This document shows positions 45,103 through 57,300 of a DNA stretch of 64,000 nucleotides, piece by piece (within the stretch, counting starts at the first letter, position 1; each line of letters starts with the position of its first letter). The position numbers were made by a program, and so were the translations under genes. Location of the stretch: the NCBI GenBank assembly GCA_030549175.1, contig JAUKUA010000005.1:2232001-2296000 (forward strand), given 5' to 3'. The notes beneath the pieces are model-generated. The model did no database searches, was not told the origin of the DNA, and saw only the letters and a list, made by a program, of their open reading frames with translations. The DNA is from Lasiosphaeris hirsuta. Its lineage: Eukaryota; Ascomycota; Sordariomycetes; Sordariales; Lasiosphaeriaceae.

Positions 45103-46505
45103 ATGGCGTCCACCATCATCCCCTCGCGGGCTATCATCCCATTTCTGGTGGGAATGATGCTCTTGACAGGAGTGTGCAACACGCTCCTGACGAAATACCA
45201 GGTAGGTAGCTGAGACTCGGCCTCTCCTCCGCTCCCGCAGCCCCCCTCAAGGCGATATCGCTAACCGTTTACGCTTCAAGGATAACCAATGCGTGCGCGA
45301 CTGCGATGACCCGGACCCGAAGAAGCGCCGTCCCTTTGAACAGCCCGTGATCCAGACGTTACAAATGTTTATTGGCGAAATGGGCTGCTGGTTGGTTGTC
45401 TGTATAATGTCACTGTACGACAAGTATGTCTCGAAGAAGGGCAGTTCGTACCAGCCCATCCGCACAACCGATGATGACGGATTTGAGGACACCACGACCC
45501 CAGATAATGCCAGTATCCGTTCGCACACGGCGCTCAACGGCAGCAGCCACAAGGAGACTGTCAACGTGCTGGCCGGCTGGAAGGTCCTCCTGCTCGCGCT
45601 GCCTGCCATCTGCGACATTTGTGGCACGACGCTCATGAACGCTGGTCTGCTGCTCGTGGCAGCCTCGATCTACCAGATGACGCGGGGCGCGCTTGTACTA
45701 TTTGTCGGCGTCTTCAGCGTCGTCTTCCTGCGCCGCAGGCTGTACGCCTTCCAATGGCTATCGCTCGGCGGTGTTGTCCTCGGCGTTGCCATTGTCGGTC
45801 TCGCTGGCGCTATCCAGCCCGATAAGAAGCCTGCTGGCTCTGATGCAATCCACTTGTCGATGGCCGATGTCGGCGCCGATGCTCTACGGGTGATCGTCGG
45901 CGTGCTGATGATTGCTGGTGCCCAGATCTTCACGGCTACGCAGTTCGTGCTCGAGGAGTGGATTCTCGAGCGTTCTGCAATTGAGCCCATCCGGGTTGTT
46001 GGCTGGGAGGGGTTGTTTGGCTTTAGCGTCACGCTGCTCGGCATGGTTGTCTTGCACCTAGCTATTGGACGGACCCCCGAAGGACAATACGGCCCCTTTG
46101 ACATGGTTGAAGGATGGAGGCAATTTTGGGTCTATAAGCCCGTCTTCGTCTCCAGTATTTTGATCATGATCAGCATTGGGTAAGTTATTCTCTCAACACA
46201 GCGATCCAACGATCCAATCAGCTAATATTAATGTTACTAGCGGCTTCAATTTCTTCGGCCTCTCCGTCACCCGGAGCGTCAGCGCTACATCACGCTCCAC
46301 TATCGACACGTGCCGCACTCTCTTCATCTGGATCGTCTCGCTCGGCCTCGGCTGGGAGACGTTCAAGTGGCTGCAAGTTGCCGGCTTTACGCTGCTCGTC
46401 TACTTTACCTTCCTTTTTAACGGCATCGTCCAGCCACCTTTTGAGTTCCTCAAGGTTAAGGAGGTTGAGGAGTTGCTTCCCGAGGAGCCCATTGAGCACA
46501 ACTAG
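45103..46505 (+). CDS. SLC35F6-like drug/metabolite transporter
   Basis: Ten-TM-type membrane protein of the DMT superfamily, similar in layout to SLC35F6. Three exons: 45103-45201, 45281-46179 and 46241-46505, 420 residues; donors GTAGGT and GTAAGT. It begins MASTIIPSRAIIPFLVGMM with the first TM and TGVCNTLLTKYQDNQCV, a family-typical opening; QTLQMFIGEMGCWLVV is the second TM. A hydrophilic loop (about residues 100-140) precedes LALPAICDICGTTLMNAGL, ASIYQMTRGALVLFVGVFSV and QWLSLGGVVLGVAIVGLAG. The second half has GAQIFTATQFVLEEWIL and SVTRSVSATSRSTIDTCRTL, characteristic of this family. Location (endomembrane or lysosome/vacuole) and substrate are unknown. Confidence 0.85.
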
Positions 46506-47420
46506 AACTTACTTTGTCGAGAGAGAGGTTGAGTGATATGTATATATCCACAGAGGGAGGTTCGGTGTCACTATCGCTATCTGCATTAAATGGGGGATTC
46601 TCCAAGGAGTTTTGTTGGTTTTTGAATTTGCTTGGGGACTTATTTGGCGCTTGCCATATGGGGAATGGGTATTCGGTGGGCCACGGTTATTGTATTGTTT
46701 GTTCGCAGAGTAGATTGTCCATATGCAACTGCAGTGGCGCGGCTGCGTGAGAGCGTCTTGTACTTTTCTCCATCTGAACTTCGGGGTTTCACTTAGGATT
46801 GGCAGTTCTTGCGCAACGGTGGAATGTAAAATGATAATCACATCATTGTGTTAGAGTGCATCCCCTCTACCTTAGTCAAGGGAATCTTATGTTGTTGTCC
46901 ATTTGCCTGTTCGCCTAGTTCGCTGGGTCCAGATCCCGGCCGTGGAGAGCCGAGAAAAGAAAAGGAGAAAAGAAAAGAAGAAAAAAAAACAGAGGAAAAA
47001 AAGAGGTCCCCCCGTCGCAATAATATCAACCGAGAATAAAGCAATGCTTACACCATACTCCGGCCCTAGTCTGCCTGCCTCGCAGTGATGCTAACCCGTG
47101 TAAAGAAAGGGAATAAGTCAAAGATGGCTGACTCAACCTGTGCCCGCGCTTGTCACACCCGCTCGTCCTGTAGCCTAACTGACTTTCTGTGTATTGACAG
47201 ACTTTGGTCCTCCGATCCCATCATGTTGCCGACGTCCCGGCCGCCCTGAGCCACCTTAGTGACTCTCCCTTTCAACAACTTGAGTTTCGATCCCACTTTT
47301 CCCTCTCGTCTCAGGCGTCGTGGCTGCCGGTACCATGCAGGACATTCGAGACTAATGGGTCCTTCCGACCGATCGGGTACCAGCAACTGGGCGGCTGCGA
47401 AAAAGTCGCCCCTCGCGAGC
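46506..47420. other. Convergent 3' flank region
   Basis: About 900 bp between the SLC35F6-like gene and MOH1, which converge. A purine-rich AAAAG stretch at about 46950-47015 is the only feature. Confidence 0.55.
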
Positions 47421-47836
47421 CTAGCTGACGTTACAGAGAAGCTCGTGTTCGAGAATAAACTTGCCCTCCTTATACTTCTCACTGCTCTCGAAGGCCTTGT
47501 CGTATTTCCAGCCCACCGTATCCTTGCATTGCCGACACTGGATGTCGCGGACGATGTGGCGGCCTGTCGTCATGTTGCGCTCGCTGGGATCGCCTGTCTC
47601 GACGTTGACAACCGTGTTAAAGAGGTATGCCTTGCCGTGCTGGCCACGGAAGTTCTGTGCAACGGAGGGGTTAGCGGAGGAGGGCAAGGGGTAGTGGCGA
47701 TGGAGAAGTGGAGAGTGAGATGTTAGTAATAGCCTACCCGACTGATGATGTCTTCATGGTTGGCTAAATGCGCTTTGCAGTTCCTGCAGCCGTAGATCCG
47801 AGTGCTATTCAGATACGTGTTGTACGCGAGACCCAT
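47421..47836 (-). CDS. MOH1: Yippee-like zinc-binding protein (Moh1)
   Basis: Small zinc protein of the Yippee family; yeast Moh1 associates with the GID/CTLH ubiquitin ligase. Two exons, 47836-47738 and 47654-47421 (GTAGGC donor, ACAG acceptor), 110 residues, the usual size. The two CxxC zinc knuckles are YGCRNCKAHL (exon 1) and IQCRQCKDTVGWKY (exon 2); the family block NFRGQHGKAYLFN starts exon 2, and YKEGKFILEHELL ends the fold. ATG 47836 gives MGLAYNTYLNSTRIYGCRNC, matching fungal Yippee N-termini. Role in this fungus is inference. Confidence 0.93.
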
Positions 47837-49177
47837 GACTTCGGCCCTCTGCCCAGATTGCGGGGTGGTTTCGGACTCGGAGGATGGTTTAGATACAGGT
47901 CAATGCAATGTTGGTTCGGAGAGTATCTTGTATTGTATAAAGGACACTGGAAGATAGGCCTGATATTGACTAATCAAGAGCTATGTTGTCGCGGTGGAAG
48001 AGAGGGTGGTAGTGGAGATAGACAGTCGCGAGGTGAGGTATTCGTGGATAGATAGGCAGGCGTATTGGAGGCAGACAGGCGGGGCTCCTCCCCCTTCCAG
48101 GCATGCACGGCGAGCCACCTAACAAGTCAGGTTAGGTCAGTTCAGCGATGTGGATTTGGGCTTGGATAAAGACGTAGGTCGGTCCGGTAAGATAAGGGAA
48201 TTTCCCGTTGTCACAAGGGCAAAGCAATGTAGCGCTAATGTGCCGCAAGAAAACACTGCGTACCAGGAAGCGAACCACAAAGATTCGTTTCCCCTATTTT
48301 CTTGAGGCGTGAATAGAGCCGGGGAGAGTAGAGGAAGGAGGCGGCAGACAAGAGGTACCTCAAAGGATGACCGCGTGACAGATGCTTTGGGAGGCCAACT
48401 CAGACAGGGTTAAGGCGGGGTGGATGCATGACAAGACAAACGTCACTGGCGGATAGATGCGGAGCTTACCTGGCTGGTTGCTACACAGTTCTCGTGATTC
48501 CACAGGCAGCGCAAAAGATAAACTTGATCGTCGGATGTAGACGATGAATTGTCGTCTAGAGTCGAGCTAAAGACTAAGGAGGCAAACCTAATATAAGCTG
48601 AGTGGGTTGTGTGAGGTTGGAGCTGCAGTTTGGGCAGGATGGAACTGCAGGGGTCTATCGAAGTCGGTGACAATCGCCTGCACTAACACGGGCCAAGTGG
48701 CATGGTCTTGGCAAGCGCCGGGAGAGCTGCCAACGACTCAGCTCAAAGTCGTCTGTTTCAATACTTCGAGCATCAAGATACCATCGAGCACCATTCATTG
48801 TTCTTTGGCACTCGATATCGAAACACAGAAACATTTCTATACAACTGGACGCACAACTTCACCTTGGTCAGTAAGCAAAAACGCTCCAAAACCATCACGC
48901 ATGCGGGGACACAAGCTGACGGCAAATCCATTTTGAATTATGCCAGGCCGTGATGTGCCTTCCAAATATCCGAAGCCCACATCCTCCAGCTATGTGGTTA
49001 AAAAAATCATATACAAGAATGAACCCCTACGTCCTAGGCCGTATCATGAATGACAATGATGGCCCCCAGAATACCAAATATGTACAATCATACATACACA
49101 AGCCCTGTGATCAACCGGGAACGCTGAATTGATGGAATGCAACACGTAATTCCAAACCTTGCTCTCCCGCCCCTTTC
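47837..49177. other. MOH1 5' region and reductase 3' flank
   Basis: About 1.3 kb. A good minus-strand splice donor, CAG|GTAAGC at 48476-48468, and an acceptor-like TGGGCAG about 10 nt upstream of the MOH1 ATG suggest a long 5' UTR intron, but this is not proven. No other gene seen. Confidence 0.4.
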
Positions 49178-50990
49178 CTACCACGAAAATGCTTCCTCAA
49201 CAAACTCGATGTTGCCATCGTACTGCTTGTTCCGAACTGACCGACGAACCTCGTCACTTAGGGCACCAGGACCACACACCGAGACGCCGAGCGTCCCGAC
49301 TTGGTTCTCCATCTCGATTCCTAGCAACGTATCGATATTTGGCCGGCCAGGGAACATCTGTACCGTCGCGCTGGGGCTGTGAATCTCCTTGGTCGAACGC
49401 GGCCGGCTGACGAAGAGCATGATGCGTAGCACCTCTCGTCGCTTCTCCATGGCAAGAATCTCTGTCATCCATGGTCGGATCCACTCCAGATGCTCAGGAC
49501 TTTGGATCACCCACACCAAGACGAGTTTCCGAACGGCCGCCGTTCCATTGTTGTAGGCTGCGACGAGATCCCGGACGTGTGGTACTGCCTGTGTGATGCC
49601 AACGCCACCAGCAATGAGCATGACGGTGCCGTATGAGTGCATCGTTTGGCCGCCGGTATAAGGCCCCTCGACCAAACATGTTGTCAACATCCTGCCGTCA
49701 ATACAGGCAGATGCTCGAGAGTATAAGTTGCCAGTGAAGCCGGTTCGGCTGCGAATGACAAACGACAGAGTTGTTTTCCTCTTGGTAAGCACATCCCGGC
49801 GGTCCATTGGGAGCTGGTCGCCGTCCGGTCGCTCCGCCTCTTCGCTCCAGGCGACAGTGAAGGGGTGCGACTGCCAAAGGCTGATGGCAGGCATGTAGAG
49901 GTAGGCATGCTGGCCCGGCTTGAAGTTCCACGGGCGGGCCATTGTCACCGTCACACGGCACGCACCGCCAGGTAGAGCCTGGACCAGTGTCTTGGTCCCA
50001 CCGGAGCCAAAGTTATGGTAACCGACGCGGATGAAACGAGCAGCACGATCAAAAGCCCAAAGGGCGACGACGGCATACAGATACTGGATTTCAACCAGAC
50101 GCTTCAGATCCAGGTGATACCAAAGTCCGGCGACAGACACAATTGCCAATATGATGTGGACAATCTTGAACGTCTCATAATACGCGTGTCTGAAGATACT
50201 CGACGCCTGGATGCCTATGACGACCATAGCACATGTCGCCTGTATGCATCGGTCAGCTAAAGGTTCTAGGCTAGTTATGTTTGGGATAGTGACATACCAC
50301 GAAGCCCCACATCATGTAAGGCACCTTGAGAACCGTCTGGAAAGCAGCGCTCCAGCTGCTTGTGGAAGCGTTGCTGACGAGAAATGCCAGTGTGTGGGTA
50401 AGCGCCTCCAAAATCACGATGCGTCCGAGCCAGCGATGAAGAAGGTTAAAAGTATCAAAAGACATTCCAATCAGGTTGATGAGTGGGTTGTTCCTGCCAG
50501 CCATGAGAAATAGGGGGATCATGTTGACGACCGAGAGGACGCCAGTCCGGTTGCGGACTAGAGACGCGACCTGACGAAGAGGTCCAGAAAAGTCGATAGT
50601 CATGACGCAGAAAGCAATGTTGGTGGCAAAGTAACCAATGAGAAAGAGCAGCTGGAGGCGTGTAGGAAGAGTTCCAGCATTGACGGCTGTGCTGAGCTGG
50701 AACTCCCTATTGTGTCTCTTGCCAAATATGGGCGAATACTGAATATTTCTCTTGAACCACGACACCTTGTGGGAGGATGCCGCAAAATATCGCTGGGTGT
50801 TGTTGTTTAGGGACGACACGGTCCTTACGTACATGGTGAGGATCGTGGTCACCCTCCAGATAGCGATTGCGGCCGAAAGGACACCCAAGACGAGTAGAAG
50901 ATAATGTGACAGCAGCTCGTCGACTACTTGTGGGTCGACGCTGTTTTTGGCTGCCGTGGCCACGCCAGCTGTTGCGTTTGCTGAAGACAT
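49178..50990 (-). CDS. Ferric-reductase-like transmembrane oxidoreductase
   Basis: Predicted flavocytochrome moving electrons from NADPH through FAD and two b-hemes across a membrane, reducing ferric iron or copper. Two exons, 50990-50298 and 50239-49178, 584 residues. The four heme His are in two pairs with 13-residue spacing: LHRWLGRIVILEALTHT and VHIILAIVSVAGLWYH. HPFTVAW is the FAD-binding motif and its region follows WNFKPGQHAYLYMP. The nucleotide-binding part has MLIAGGVGITQAVPHV, where the usual Pro after GIT is Gln, and a late VSVCGPGAL. The N-terminus is short and hydrophilic with no clear signal peptide. Metal specificity is unknown; a NOX-type role is less likely given the length and organisation. 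Confidence 0.87.
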
Positions 50991-53900
50991 GATGGCTGAT
51001 GCCTAGTCCCAAGTCGCCGACCAAGAGGGTCGAGTATCCCGTCCTTCTCAGCTTTGCCCCAAGGCAAAATCCAGAAGAGAGGGCTGTAACGACCGCTCCC
51101 CAAGTCCTCCGAGTCCTGCACGGAATTCTGGGTGTTTGTTGACTGAGGTTACCGGCGGTCCTATTCGCCTGTGTAGTGGTTTTGCTTGCCTGTCAACAGG
51201 CAACTTGTTCGTCGAGTGAATGTAGGGCAGTGCCGGGGGACAATGAAGCACAGAAAAAAAAAACGGCCAGCGAGAGGGCGATGGTACTGTATAAGCTGAA
51301 GGGTAGTTGTCCGAAAGAAAGCGTCCGTGTCGTGTGTTATGTTGCGTGCCGCACAGCTCAGAAGGGAAGGAAGGAAGACGGGAGCGTGCTGTATCAATAA
51401 ATCATCCCAAGGGAACCACAATTCCGCCGAGCCAAAAAGATCCAAAAAGATCACAGTAAACCGGGGCCCGCGAGGTCTACCTGTGTATATCAAGGAAGGA
51501 AATTGCCCAGAAAGCATGGATAGGGTATAAAACAAGAGGAGCAACGGGAGGGTGAGGTGGAGGGGCTCCCTGGCTCTGGTTTATCTCACACAGCCAAACG
51601 GGCTAGGGGTGCCTGCGTGCTCGGGTTGGGGCAGCTAAATGCCAGGGACCAGCCAAGCTTCTCCACAAGCCCCCACCACCTGAGGCCTTTTTGCCCCTTA
51701 CCAACCAATTCGTCCAATCCTTTCCCTCCTGAGGAATACAGACGAGCAGATGTGTGTCTTGTTCCCAAACCCAGTCACCCGCAGTCCATATCTTGACAGC
51801 TGTACTTCATCCATTGCGGATGCGCACGTTTGGTTTTGGTTTCTTGACATAGGCGTTCAGCGGAGGGCCAGCTGACGACCTACTTGTTTCCTGAACTACA
51901 TTCTCCTCCGCTTCTCGTTTGAACGGTGGAGGTGGTTACATTTTCGGGTGTGGTATGCAAGCGAGCCCTTCTGGGCCGCTTGCAAGTCGACCCCCCCCCC
52001 CTCCCCCAAAGAACCACCAGAGCTCGTGCTCAGTGGGAACTAGGAACGGTCGAATGGATCGCCAGCATCCATATTCCATGATCGATCCATGGTCAACTGG
52101 GGCCCGGGTCCTCTCATGGTGGACCACGAGGATCTCCCTTGGGCAGGACGACGACCCCCCTAGCCCTCAAGCAACCTCGCTGCAGCCGTCGGTGACCACC
52201 GGTCTTGTGCCTGCATTGGGAGGGGCAACACTGGCTGGCTTTGACGAATCGACTGACAGGCAGCGACAGAGACTGGCAGTCCTTCCTGCCATCGCCAAGA
52301 CTTCCGTATGGCTTTGGCGAATCGAGAGAATCTGAAACGAGCAGGGGCGAACAGGGGCTCCGAAGATTCTCTGGGCATCAGGGGTCTCCCCTGAGATCTC
52401 AGCACATCCCAGCCGCCGACCCAACCGGCTTTGGTTCCCTCTCAGCCACTCGAATCCTAACAGCGTGGGTATTGCGGGGGCACACTTCGCTCGTTGGCTA
52501 GCCCAATCACGGCAGAGCTCGCGCCTCACTCTCGGGCGTCATGCCGCGCCAGAGCCCGTCGTGCACCATTCTTCCAAGCCTCCGATGCTGCGGGGTCCAG
52601 ACTCCTGTGGAAGCCATCAATTTTTTACGCAGTAACCCAACAGTAACAGTATGTCGCAATAAACTATTGGTGAGTTAATCCCTGCCTGTGGAAAGTCAGA
52701 ACGCGAGAAGTTGCGTTCATCGCCTTGGCTTGCAATTTGAGCCCTCACCAAAACCCCAAGCTCCAGCCTCCATAGCCTCCCCTGCGCTCAAACGACTGGA
52801 GCGTGTTTCCCTTTTTCTATCAGACCCTTCGCCGCTCTCTCAATGGGGCGTAGGCCTCGCAATAGATCCTCTAAGGCACTTTCAACGGTGCACTGGCGAG
52901 TTTGAAGCCCTGGAGCTTGCGTGGACATCTTCTCTGCATCAAAGTCCCCCACCCCTTCGATCAATGCGACTGCGGCGCGTTACGCCGTCAAGACAATGTG
53001 GCCTCGCATCATGCCAAGGAGCGTGGCCGTGAGCCCAAGCCAGGTTGTGCGGCCATGTATCCGTAAGTAAGCTGTCGAAGATCGGGCGGATAAAGGCGAG
53101 CAACGTGGCCTGGAAACTCTCACGATGTTGGATCTCCGCGTTGTTGAAACAGAAACGACAATAGCCAATGTGTATCTCAGACAGCGACCAACAACTCGCC
53201 CGACCCCTCCCGCCTCCCCTTGGTGGTCGCGGCAGTTGGGGCCATGATCGACGAACCATCCGCCTTTTTTTCCACGTTTCCACCTTGCCTTTTTCTTATC
53301 TCGCCCTCTCGGGCCAAGAAGGGGGAGCCGGGTTCTGTGTTGTTTGAGCTTCGCAGAAAACCCGTCATCCCATTCAACACCTCGAGAATCAAGTCTTGGC
53401 AGCGAGGTCTGTGTGTGCAATGACGCTATCGCAACCCACGCGGCACTGCAAGGGTTGTGAAACGGCGATGTGCTTCAATGAGATTTGAGACCTTGGGCAT
53501 TTCGGTACCAGGCGGATGGTTGACAAGACATACAAATCCTCCACTCGTATATTTTTGAAAACTTGTATTATATTACTTTGAGCAATGCGAGCCGCGGCCT
53601 TCTACACCCCGCCTCCGGATCAGCTGGCGTAAGGGATTTGCCTTGTGAGGACGGGGACATCCCGACTCCCAATTACGGCAGCATCAATCAAATTAGACAT
53701 GCAGAGAGTCATCTATTCACGACCCCAGAATGTGGAGAGAAATCTCGCCCCAACGAAGAAAACGAACCAAACCCCGCTTAGCTAATCAAATGGGGGCAGA
53801 TCCATGAACCGAGAGCAACATCAGGCGAGGCGAGGCCACGAACGACGTTTCAGATTTGCCCTCGCAAGTGAGTTCAAGGCAGGCGGTGCCGATTTTCCGC

Positions 53901-54336
53901 CTCACAGCATTGCCAAAGCATAGATGCTACTACACTAGGTATCTACTCGTTTCCTACATGATCCAAAACACGTACGAGTACGCGTACAATATATCCAACA
54001 GAAGAGTCCTGTCTATCCTCTTGCCACCCTAGTCTGACACTCCGCGTTCCGTCCCTTCGAGAGTTACAGGGTACTCCCACGATTATCCGTTCCCACATAC
54101 AAGTGTATCCTAGAATAACATCTCTTCTGTTCCAAGGGCCCGATGACACTATCCTGGCCCGCTTCCAGTAACCAGGGCGCCGAAATACAAGGTGGGCCAA
54201 AATGCGGCTCTTGTTGCCCATTGCATAGCTACCCAAACCCACAATCGCACCTCCATTATCCTAGAACCTCCTTAAATACTCTTCAAGGAAGAACAAAAGG
54301 AGAAACATGCGCAGTGCCTCTGCGTCAGCGATATTC
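50991..54336. other. 3.3 kb intergenic stretch, no supportable gene
   Basis: Reductase promoter on the left and the 3' flank of the large unknown gene on the right. C13 near 51991-52003 is the main feature. Open frames on both strands are short and lack protein-like sequence. Confidence 0.45.
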
Positions 54337-57300
54337 TTAGAGAAAGCTTAGCTCGTCATCACTCGAGTCCCCTCCATAGCCCCCATAATTCGCTGCGGGC
54401 CTCCTCTTTGCGGGCACGAGACTCAGCAGCGACCCCGACCTCCTCAGAGGACGCTCCGGTCCCCGGGCTGTAATGCCCCCCGCCCTAGCGGGCCCCGTTC
54501 TGTGGTTGCGGCCGTGCCGGTTTTCCTTGTTCGAGTCGCCGTCCAGATCCGAGTCTAGCGCGAGCTCGTCGTCGTCATCACCATCATACCTATTCTTGCT
54601 ATTGGCCAAAAGTTGTGACGGTGGTGCTGGGCGTGCATATTTCGGTGGCTGCTGACGAGGCCTGAGTTTTGGCAGTCTGAGTTCATGGTGGTGGAGAAGA
54701 CGCGAGCCGGCGGTTGGCGGGGAGTACGGCGTCTCGGACGAGACAGCTCGTCTACGCGGGTTTCTTCTTGCCCTTGGGGTTGGGTCGCGTGAGGATGAGG
54801 AGACGACCGATGTTTCGGTGTCCGATAAATAGGAGTCATCCATGCTCTCTGCCTGGTATGTATCCTGCTCTGTATCCTGCTCTGTACCCTGCTCTGTATC
54901 CTGCTCTGTATCCTGATCTGTATCCTGATCTGTGTCCTGCTCTGTATCCTGATCTGTATCCTGATCTGTGTCCTGCTCTGTATCCTGATCTGTATCCTGA
55001 TCTGTGTCCTGCTCTGTATCCTGATCTGTGTCCTGCTCTGTGTCCTGTTCTGCGGCCTGCTTTGTGCCCTGTTCTGAGCCTCGTTTCGTGTCCTCGTTTA
55101 GATCGGGAGGGGTCGCAGGATCGCTCCTGGAGGAATCACTCTCTTCATCTGCTACGGGTGGCTTCGAGGCTCGAGGTTTTGGGTTGCGCGCTGTGGAAGC
55201 GAGTAGATCAATAGCGGAGCACGACAATGAGACCGGCTTCGGCCGCCTCGGCGCTGGTTCTATAGGGACATTTCTTTTATCCGTGGTGATCCATTCGCCA
55301 ATGTCGTCGTCCCAGCGGAACCCAGAGAGAGACATCTCTTTTTCGTCCTTCGCGTTCCGTACACCTGCCTGCTGCCCTAGTTTGCGACTTCCCTCCTTTT
55401 CTTTGCTCTTCGCCCTGAGATTTTCAGCGAAGGCGAGATCTCTTAGGTCGCCCGTGTACTCAGCAAGGACGAATGCTCCATCCACGCGTATGTTGCCGAG
55501 GGGATTGCCTGGGAGATGCAACGTTTCCAGTTTGTCACAGAACCGGGAAAGGTAGTCGTTTGGTGACAGATATGTCCCCCGGCTACAGTAATGTGCCATG
55601 GTACCCAGGAGCGAGAGTGTGGCATCGTACTGCCGCACCAAGCCATTAGCTTTCTTGTAGTCTTGACACTGCCTCCAGGCTGATTCGACCACTGCAGAAG
55701 CAGAGCCGGTGGCCCTAAAAGAGAGAAAGGAGCAAAGCTGCAGCAAGTAAGTGCCTAAGTCCGATATTGATCCCTTTCTCCGATCCAGTGCATGGTCTGT
55801 GCAGGTGTAAAGAATATAATCCACCCATATGTTAAGGCTGGCAGCTTTGCTTTTCAAAGAAATCTCCATGGATTCATTTGATTCCACACCTTCTTGGCCC
55901 AATACCACCAAAGAGCCAAGTGCAGCAACTGCCCCTATTAGGAATTTTTGGGCCCTGCCCCTGTCCTGAGGTTCACTGTCAGGCATGCCCTCTTGTTGGC
56001 TGCCCTCAATAAAATGGCCGAGAACGTCAATCGCAGCAATGATGAAGTTGCTAGGCTCTTGTTGATAAGGGGCTTTTCCTGCCACCAACCGTGTAGCGGC
56101 GGCCCATAGAGTGGCAAACCCTTTCGTAAAAATCCACTGGGCTGGCAGCTGTCCGCTTTCAAATAGAACAGCCAGCTTTCCCAGCAGAAAGGGACCACCA
56201 GTGACATCCCAGGACTTGAGTAACTCAAGTGGTCCCAACATGGGAGCGGTAAAGAGGTCCTCGTCGGGCTTTTTGGAGTTGGGGTACTGCCGAAATATGA
56301 AGCTGTCAATAAGAGCTGTGCACTCCGTCAGCGGTATATTTTGTAGGCACAGCCTTATCAGCAAATCCGTAACAGCATCGTCGAGTAAGCCTTCGGCGAC
56401 AGCTTCTTGGATGATGCGTATGCCATGTGCTCGCACAACCAAGCAAAGATGCCTCCACCCGGTCGCCGTGCCAAGGGACTCGAGCTCCTCGTAGACCTCG
56501 AATGACACCCGGGAGCCGTTCAGCGCGGACTTTGTTCGATCGACCTCGGCGTCTTTCCGCTCCCATCTCTCCAGCTCAGCCATGTACTCAGGCATCTTCC
56601 GGAGACACATGGCGAGTAGGGACCTGGGTGCCGCTGCCCTCGTCTTACGTGGACACGTGGCCTTGAGAAGAGAATCCAGTGCCCGGTAGGTGGATTCAAA
56701 AAGGGCATGCTTCTCCGGGTCTATCGTGGCGCGAAGACTGGCCAGTTCCAGCTCAAAGGCGCATTTAGTGCTTGGGCAACAAGTTACAGGATGCTGGCAT
56801 CGATTCCCTGCCTGGGGAAGAGCCTCCGCCGTGTGGTAGGAGAGATCTGCAGAGGCAGCATCGGTAGTGGCGGGAGAAGAGGATAGCTGGTGGTTCCTGA
56901 CGCGGCGGAGGAAGGGTGTGGGCATCACCACGGGCTGTATTATCTTGTTGCCCACTTGTCGTTGCTGCGCCTGCGCAGGTTGCCGCTGGGGAGTGGCGAC
57001 GAGGGCCTCATTTGTTGCTGCTCTGCGCGACGATTTGCTGGTATATTTGTGGGATACCTTTTTCCTCTTTTTTTGGTGGCCGGATGCGGGGCCCGTGTTT
57101 CCCCTCTTGCCGGGCGCAAACATCTCGCCTGTGCCATTGCCCTGACTCACTAGACACCTATGAGCTTTCTCCTTCCTCAAGGCGGCGATGTGCGCCAGCA
57201 GCGGGCGTAGAAGCCGATGACATCTTGTCGCCGTCCAGGGCTGTGCCGAGTCGTGAGAAGTACTGTTTTTTGAGAGGAGCCGTGATTTTGATGGTTTTGG

